DNA of 10,187 bases from Solirubrobacterales bacterium (GTDB lineage Bacteria; Actinomycetota; Thermoleophilia; Solirubrobacterales; Solirubrobacteraceae), in NCBI GenBank assembly GCA_025964065.1, contig JAOPZO010000275.1, positions 1-10,187 of the forward strand, in the 5' to 3' direction. The position numbers and the translations under genes were made by a program. Positions within the stretch are counted from its first letter, which is position 1, and the number at the start of each line of letters is the position of its first letter. The notes beneath the pieces are model-generated. The model worked only from the letters and a program-made list of their open reading frames with translations. It was not told the origin of the DNA and did no database searches. Positions 6,755 through 10,187 of the stretch are shown here, piece by piece.

Positions 6755-7564
6755 CTACGCCGGCGCGCCCGCGCGAACGCCGCCGAGGAAGTCGAGCACC
6801 TTCCCCCAGGCGTCAGCCGAGGCTTCGGCGTGCTCGGCGGACGAGCGGTCGAAGAAAGAGTGCGGCGCGCCCGGGTAGCTCACGATCTCGTGGGGGGTCC
6901 CGGTGCCCTTCAGGGCAGCCGCGAACGCCGCGACGTCCTCCGGTGGGATCAGCGGGTCAGCGCCGCCGTAGAGGGCGAGGATCGGGGTCCGGATGTCCTT
7001 CGCGGCGCGGAGCGGCGCCGGAAAGCCAGGAGCGTCGAGGCCCGCGCGGCGCGGATCGAGCATGCCGTAGAAGCTGATGGCCGCTTGCAGACCGAGCCCG
7101 GAGTTCGTGCCGGCGAGGTTGGACTGGGCGCCGCCGAAGCAGAATCCGAGCGTGACGAAGGTCGTCGCGCTGGTGCGCTCGGCCAGCGATTCGCGAGCAG
7201 CGGCGATGTCGGCCTGCACCTGCGAAGGCGTCGTCTGCATCGTGTGCGGCATGTAGTCGAAGTCGTCGTCGCGGTCGCTGAGACCTGCGGTCCGTCCGAA
7301 GTAGTCGATCGCGATGGCATGGTGGCCGGCGGTGACGAATCGCTCTGCGAGGTCGATGTAGAACCGGTAGAGGCCGCGGACGTCGGGGAGGATGATCACG
7401 CCCGGCCCCTCGACGGGTTCTGCGCACGTGGCGAGCGCGGCGGCGAACTCCGTGCCGTCCGCACTCTCGAGTGTCAGGCGCTCGGCCGCGGCACCTCCGG
7501 CCAGGCGCGGCAGGACACGCTCCTCGGGAACGTGCGGCGGCAGGGCATCGAAGTCAAAGCACAT
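6755..7564 (-). CDS. Dienelactone hydrolase-family alpha/beta hydrolase
   Basis: This 269-residue cytoplasmic hydrolase has the Cys-Asp-His triad of dienelactone hydrolases: Cys142 in GFCFGG, Asp203 in YGGADPLIP, and His235 in PGAPHSFF. Family members open the lactone ring of 4-carboxymethylenebut-2-en-4-olide in chlorocatechol breakdown, but many paralogues hydrolyse other esters or lactones. This one is longer than the classical enzyme (about 236 residues), with extra sequence at the N-terminus. No catechol dioxygenase or cycloisomerase gene is nearby, so the classical pathway is not supported here. ATG 7564 has a clear GAGGAG site 7 bases upstream. The gene converges on the racemase gene with 20 bases between stops and diverges from the transporter across 333 bases. 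Family assignment is firm; substrate unknown. Confidence 0.87.
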   Translation of the reverse strand: MCFDFDALPPHVPEERVLPRLAGGAAAERLTLESADGTEFAAALATCAEPVEGPGVIILPDVRGLYRFYIDLAERFVTAGHHAIAIDYFGRTAGLSDRDDDFDYMPHTMQTTPSQVQADIAAARESLAERTSATTFVTLGFCFGGAQSNLAGTNSGLGLQAAISFYGMLDPRRAGLDAPGFPAPLRAAKDIRTPILALYGGADPLIPPEDVAAFAAALKGTGTPHEIVSYPGAPHSFFDRSSAEHAEASADAWGKVLDFLGGVRAGAPA

Positions 7565-7571
7565 GGTGAAT

Positions 7572-7577
7572 CTCCTC
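7572..7577 (-). promoter_or_regulatory. Ribosome-binding site of the hydrolase gene
   Basis: On the minus strand GAGGAG precedes the ATG at 7564 by 7 bases. It is the clearest Shine-Dalgarno site in the window and settles the hydrolase start. Confidence 0.75.
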
Positions 7578-7626
7578 GGGCTCGCGTGGTCGTGACGTCA
7601 GCCTGCTCCGCGGCCGCTCCCGGATC

Positions 7627-7640
7627 GCGGCCCGTCGGGC
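7627..7640 (+). repeat. 14-base direct repeat, copy 2 (5' side of the hydrolase gene)
   Basis: This is an exact second copy of GCGGCCCGTCGGGC from 6735-6748. It lies 63 bases beyond the hydrolase start codon. Its first six bases also form one arm of the GGCCGC/GCGGCC stem with 7612-7617. The flanking bases on both sides differ from copy 1, so the match is exactly 14 bases. Confidence 0.5.
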
Positions 7641-7876
7641 ACTTCCTTGGGACGTTCCTCCATGGAGACGCGCCGGTCGCTTCCGGGTGAGGTACGCCGA
7701 GGCGGCGGCGGGCGCTCTGCAACGAGCCCGGAGTGTGCAGGCCGGTCGGGTCAGTCGGTCGCCGGGGCGGCCTCGGCGGCTGATACCGCAGCGTTCGTCG
7801 GGCTTTTCGGCTGGCGGCCGGGTGAACTTGGAGTACGCCACGAAAACCGCGGACCGAGGCGATGCGGCGTCCCCAG

Positions 7877-7895
7877 AGGCCTAGGTACCAATTGG
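7877..7895. other. Run of overlapping short palindromes just before the ABC ATPase start
   Basis: Within 19 bases lie AGGCCT (7877-7882), CCTAGG (7880-7885), GGTACC (7884-7889) and CCAATTGG (7888-7895). The last ends 2 bases before the ATG at 7898. The patch is less GC-rich than its surroundings. It may be a protein-binding site that overlaps the translation start region, or chance. Confidence 0.25.
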
Positions 7896-7897
7896 AC

Positions 7898-9481
7898 ATG
7901 GCGTCAGGAACGGACCACTTGCTCGAGCCCCGGCTGGGTGCGTCGGGGCCGTCATCGACCGCCACCTGCGAGATCCGGAATGTCTCGAAGGCCTACCCGG
8001 GCACTGTCGCGCTGGACGACGTCAGTCTTGCGCTCGCCAGCGGCGAGATCCACGGCCTCTGCGGCGGCAACGGCTCCGGCAAGTCGACGCTGATCAAGAT
8101 CCTCGCGGGGGTGGAGAACGCCGAACCCGGGGGCGAGCTCCGCGTCGGCTCCGTCGCGCGTGCGGCCGATCACTGGTCGGCCACGACCGCGCTGAACGCG
8201 GGGGTCCGGGTCGTCCACCAGGACCTCGGGATCTTCCCGGAGCTCACCGTCGCAGAGAACATGTGCATCGGGGCGGGCTTCATCACCGACGGCGTCGGAC
8301 GCATCAAGTGGCGCCAGGTGCGCCGCGAGACCCAGCGGCTCCTCGAGCGCTTCGAGATCGACGTCGCCCCCGACGCGATCGTCGGGGAGTTGAGCCGCGC
8401 GGTGCAGACGCAGGTCGCGATCGCCAGGGCGCTCCAGGACGAGGACCATGCCCGGTCAGGGCTGCTGATCCTCGACGAGCCCACTGCGGCACTGTCCGCG
8501 CACGAGGTCCACGTGCTGCTGACGGCGCTGCGCCGATACGCAGCGGCCGGCATGGCGATCCTCTTCGTGTCCCACCGCCTCGACGAGGTGTTGGCGGTCA
8601 CCGACCGGGTCACCATCCTGCGCGACGGCGTCAAGCTCGGCACCTACGCCACGGCGACTCTCGACGAGGAGCGGCTGGTCGAGCTCATCGTCGGCCGCAA
8701 GGTCGAGGCCGTGCTCTCGCACCTGGCAGACGCGCCGGGCGCGTACGACGACGACCCGCGCCACGCGCTGCTCGAGCTGCAGGACGTGTGGGCGGGCCCG
8801 CTCCGCGGGGTCGAGCTGCGGGTGCAGCCGGGTGAGGTCGTCGGCATCGCCGGCCTGCTCGGCAGCGGTCGCTCCGAGCTGCTGCGCTGCGTGTTCGGCG
8901 ACCTTCCGGTGACGCGCGGGACGATTGCCCTCGACGGCCGGCAGGTCAACTTCCGGCACCCGCGCCAGGCTATCGCGGCCGGGGTTGCGTTCGTTCCGGA
9001 GGACCGTGCCGACGCGACCTTCCCCGACGAGCCGATCTACCGCGATCTCGCGTCGTCGGTGACGGGGAACTACTGGCGTCGGGGCTGGTTGTCGGACCGC
9101 GCGATGCGCCGTGACGCCCCGGAGCTGCTCGGGCGCTTTGCGGTCAAGGCCGCGTCGCCGTCCGACGCGATGAGCTCGCTCTCGGGCGGCAACCAGCAGA
9201 AGGTCGTCATGGCCCGCTGGCTCCGCCGCTCGCCCAAGCTCCTGCTGCTCGATGAGCCGACGAACGGCGTCGACGTCGGTGCCCGCGCCGAAATCCATCG
9301 GATGGTCAGAGCGGCGGTCGATGACGGGGCAGCCGCAGTGATGGTGACGTCGGACTTCGAGGAGATGGCGATGGTCGTCGACCGCGCGATTGTCCTCAGG
9401 GAGGGCCGCCTCACGCGCGTCCTCCACCGCGACGAGCTCTCCGCGGAGCGCCTCACCCACCTCAGTCACGCGAACGGATGA
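7898..9481 (+). CDS. Ribose/xylose-type (CUT2) ABC transporter ATP-binding protein, two nucleotide-binding domains
   Basis: This 527-residue protein joins two ATPase domains, as in RbsA, MglA and XylG, and should sit on the cytoplasmic face of the permease encoded next. Domain 1 has the Walker A motif GGNGSGKST (Lys62), an atypical signature LSRAVQTQ (165), Walker B ILDEPTAAL (Glu194) and an H-loop SHRLDE. Domain 2 has a degenerate Walker A GLLGSGRSEL with Arg325 for Lys, a canonical signature LSGGNQQK (428), and Walker B LLLDEPTNGVD (Glu453). This asymmetry is normal for the CUT2 family. The start is uncertain: ATG 7898 fits the family length, ATG 7862 would add 12 residues, and neither has a strong ribosome-binding site. 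It overlaps the permease by 4 bases (ATGA). The neighbours act on acyl-CoA or esters, so the cargo need not be a sugar. Confidence 0.88.
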   Translation: MASGTDHLLEPRLGASGPSSTATCEIRNVSKAYPGTVALDDVSLALASGEIHGLCGGNGSGKSTLIKILAGVENAEPGGELRVGSVARAADHWSATTALNAGVRVVHQDLGIFPELTVAENMCIGAGFITDGVGRIKWRQVRRETQRLLERFEIDVAPDAIVGELSRAVQTQVAIARALQDEDHARSGLLILDEPTAALSAHEVHVLLTALRRYAAAGMAILFVSHRLDEVLAVTDRVTILRDGVKLGTYATATLDEERLVELIVGRKVEAVLSHLADAPGAYDDDPRHALLELQDVWAGPLRGVELRVQPGEVVGIAGLLGSGRSELLRCVFGDLPVTRGTIALDGRQVNFRHPRQAIAAGVAFVPEDRADATFPDEPIYRDLASSVTGNYWRRGWLSDRAMRRDAPELLGRFAVKAASPSDAMSSLSGGNQQKVVMARWLRRSPKLLLLDEPTNGVDVGARAEIHRMVRAAVDDGAAAVMVTSDFEEMAMVVDRAIVLREGRLTRVLHRDELSAERLTHLSHANG

Positions 9482-10187
9482 CCACCATGGCCGACACCTC
9501 GTCCACCACTCGCACGGTCCGGCGCAAGCCGAACGCGCAATCGCTGCTCGGCGTCGCCGAGCGCGGTGGCCTGCTGATTCTCCTCGCGCTGATGATCCTG
9601 TACTTCAGCGTCGACGGCGGCATCGGCCAGGTCTTCCGGTCCGGCCCGAACCTCCGGTCGATCCTCTCGAACCAGTCGGTGACCGGCTTGATCGCGCTGG
9701 CGATGGTCGTACCACTGGTGGCCGGCTATTTCGACCTGTCCACCGCTGCGGTTGCCGGGCTCGCCAACGTGGCGACCGCGGCGCTGATGGGGACGCACGG
9801 GTGGCCGATCCTCGCCGCCATGGTCGCGGCGATGGCCATCGCGGCTCTGGTCGGCGTCATCAACGGACTGCTGGTCGCGACGCTCAAGCTCAACGGCTTC
9901 GTCGTCACGCTCGGGATGTTCACGCTCATCGGCGGACTGCTCCAGTTCTACACCAAGGGCTCCCCGGTCACGGAGGGCATCCCCCAAAGCTTCCGGGACT
10001 GGGGCTCACTGCAGTACCTCGGCATCCCCCGGCCGTTCTGGTTGCTGGTCGCCGTGGGCCTCGTGACGTGGTACGGGCTCATGCACACCCCGTGGGGCCG
10101 CCAGCTGGCGAGCATCGGATCGAACCGACGAGCGGCCCACCTCGTCGGCGTCCGGGTGGACCGCATCGTCTTCTCATCGCTGGTGGC
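9478..10187 (+). CDS. Ribose-type (CUT2) ABC transporter permease, 3' end cut by window
   Basis: The frame opens with ATG 9478, overlapping the ATPase stop as ATGA, and remains open to the window end (236 full codons). The translation begins MTTMADTSSTTRTVRRKPNA, a short charged cytoplasmic tail, then shows several membrane segments: about residues 30-45 (LLILLALMILYF), 68-84 (VTGLIALAMVVPLVAGY), 108-130, 134-153 (FVVTLGMFTLIGGLL) and 183-200. The segment VGVINGLLVATLKLNGFVVT and the later GSNRRAAHLVGVRVDRIVFS are hallmarks of RbsC/XylH-type permeases (BPD_transp_2). With the ATPase it forms an inner-membrane importer. A periplasmic-type binding protein is expected nearby but is not in the window. 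A second in-frame ATG at 9487 is an alternative start. Family firm; cargo unknown. Confidence 0.88.
   Translation, partial: MTTMADTSSTTRTVRRKPNAQSLLGVAERGGLLILLALMILYFSVDGGIGQVFRSGPNLRSILSNQSVTGLIALAMVVPLVAGYFDLSTAAVAGLANVATAALMGTHGWPILAAMVAAMAIAALVGVINGLLVATLKLNGFVVTLGMFTLIGGLLQFYTKGSPVTEGIPQSFRDWGSLQYLGIPRPFWLLVAVGLVTWYGLMHTPWGRQLASIGSNRRAAHLVGVRVDRIVFSSLV

Larger units (their letters stand above)
7565..7897. promoter_or_regulatory. Divergent non-coding region between hydrolase and ABC transporter genes
   Basis: Open frames cross these 333 bases, but their translations are Arg/Pro/Gly-rich with no recognisable motif, so I read the stretch as non-coding and expect promoters for both flanking genes. 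Visible structures are the hydrolase ribosome-binding site, the palindrome TGACGTCA (7593-7600), a 6-base stem GGCCGC/GCGGCC (7612-7617 with 7627-7632), the 14-base repeat copy (7627-7640), the 10-base palindrome CTCCATGGAG (7658-7667), and a cluster of small palindromes before the transporter start. I could not assign -35/-10 boxes. Confidence 0.5.

Noticed and set aside
7647..8093. Plus-strand open frame between hydrolase and transporter
   Set aside because: It is Arg/Gly-rich with no motif and runs into the ATPase gene in another frame; typical spurious frame of GC-rich DNA.
8390..8413. Damaged ABC signature in ATPase domain 1 (LSRAVQTQ)
   Set aside because: RbsA-type ATPases normally have a non-canonical signature in domain 1 and a degenerate Walker A in domain 2, so this is family-typical, not decay.
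1..10187. CRISPR arrays, tRNA or rRNA genes, transposases, phage or defence genes
   Set aside because: I looked on both strands and saw no regularly spaced repeats, no tRNA-like folds, and no proteins of those classes.

Overview
The window is GC-rich DNA with strongly GC-biased third codon positions and GTG as well as ATG starts. Its gene types point to an actinobacterium: GAF-PucR regulators, acyl-CoA dehydrogenases, a CaiB/AMACR-type protein, and a ribose-type ABC transporter. The genus cannot be fixed from the sequence alone; a soil-type catabolic actinobacterium or a Thermoleophilia member would fit.

Layout. Positions 1-171 hold the tail of a degraded acyl-CoA dehydrogenase gene. It has lost about 200 internal codons and carries a late frameshift. 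After a 98-base gap with two tight inverted repeats comes a GAF-PucR transcription factor (270-2207, plus strand). It meets a paralogue of itself tail to tail (2167-4110, minus strand), and the two coding regions overlap by 41 bases. A 249-base divergent region with a dyad almost exactly at its midpoint separates the second regulator from a plus-strand pair: an ACAD10/11-like acyl-CoA dehydrogenase (4360-5622) and an alpha-methylacyl-CoA racemase-like protein (5619-6734), overlapping by 4 bases. A dienelactone hydrolase-family gene follows on the minus strand (6755-7564), with the same 14-base sequence just outside each end. A 333-base non-coding stretch leads to a ribose/xylose-type (CUT2) ABC transporter: a two-domain ATPase (7898-9481) and a permease (9478 onward, cut by the window end), again with a 4-base overlap.

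How the parts may work together (inference). The racemase and dehydrogenase form a two-step module for 2-methyl-branched acyl-CoA, such as comes from isoprenoid or sterol side chains. The racemase supplies the enantiomer and the dehydrogenase starts beta-oxidation. The two GAF-PucR proteins are the likely local ligand-responsive regulators; the second is divergent from the module and best placed to control it. The hydrolase and the transporter suggest uptake and breakdown of a small oxygenated compound, but no substrate-binding protein is visible and the substrate is unknown. I see no defence system, CRISPR array, transposase, tRNA or rRNA. The most unusual items are the internally deleted dehydrogenase relic, the convergent overlapping regulator pair, and the dyads and repeats in the short intergenic regions.
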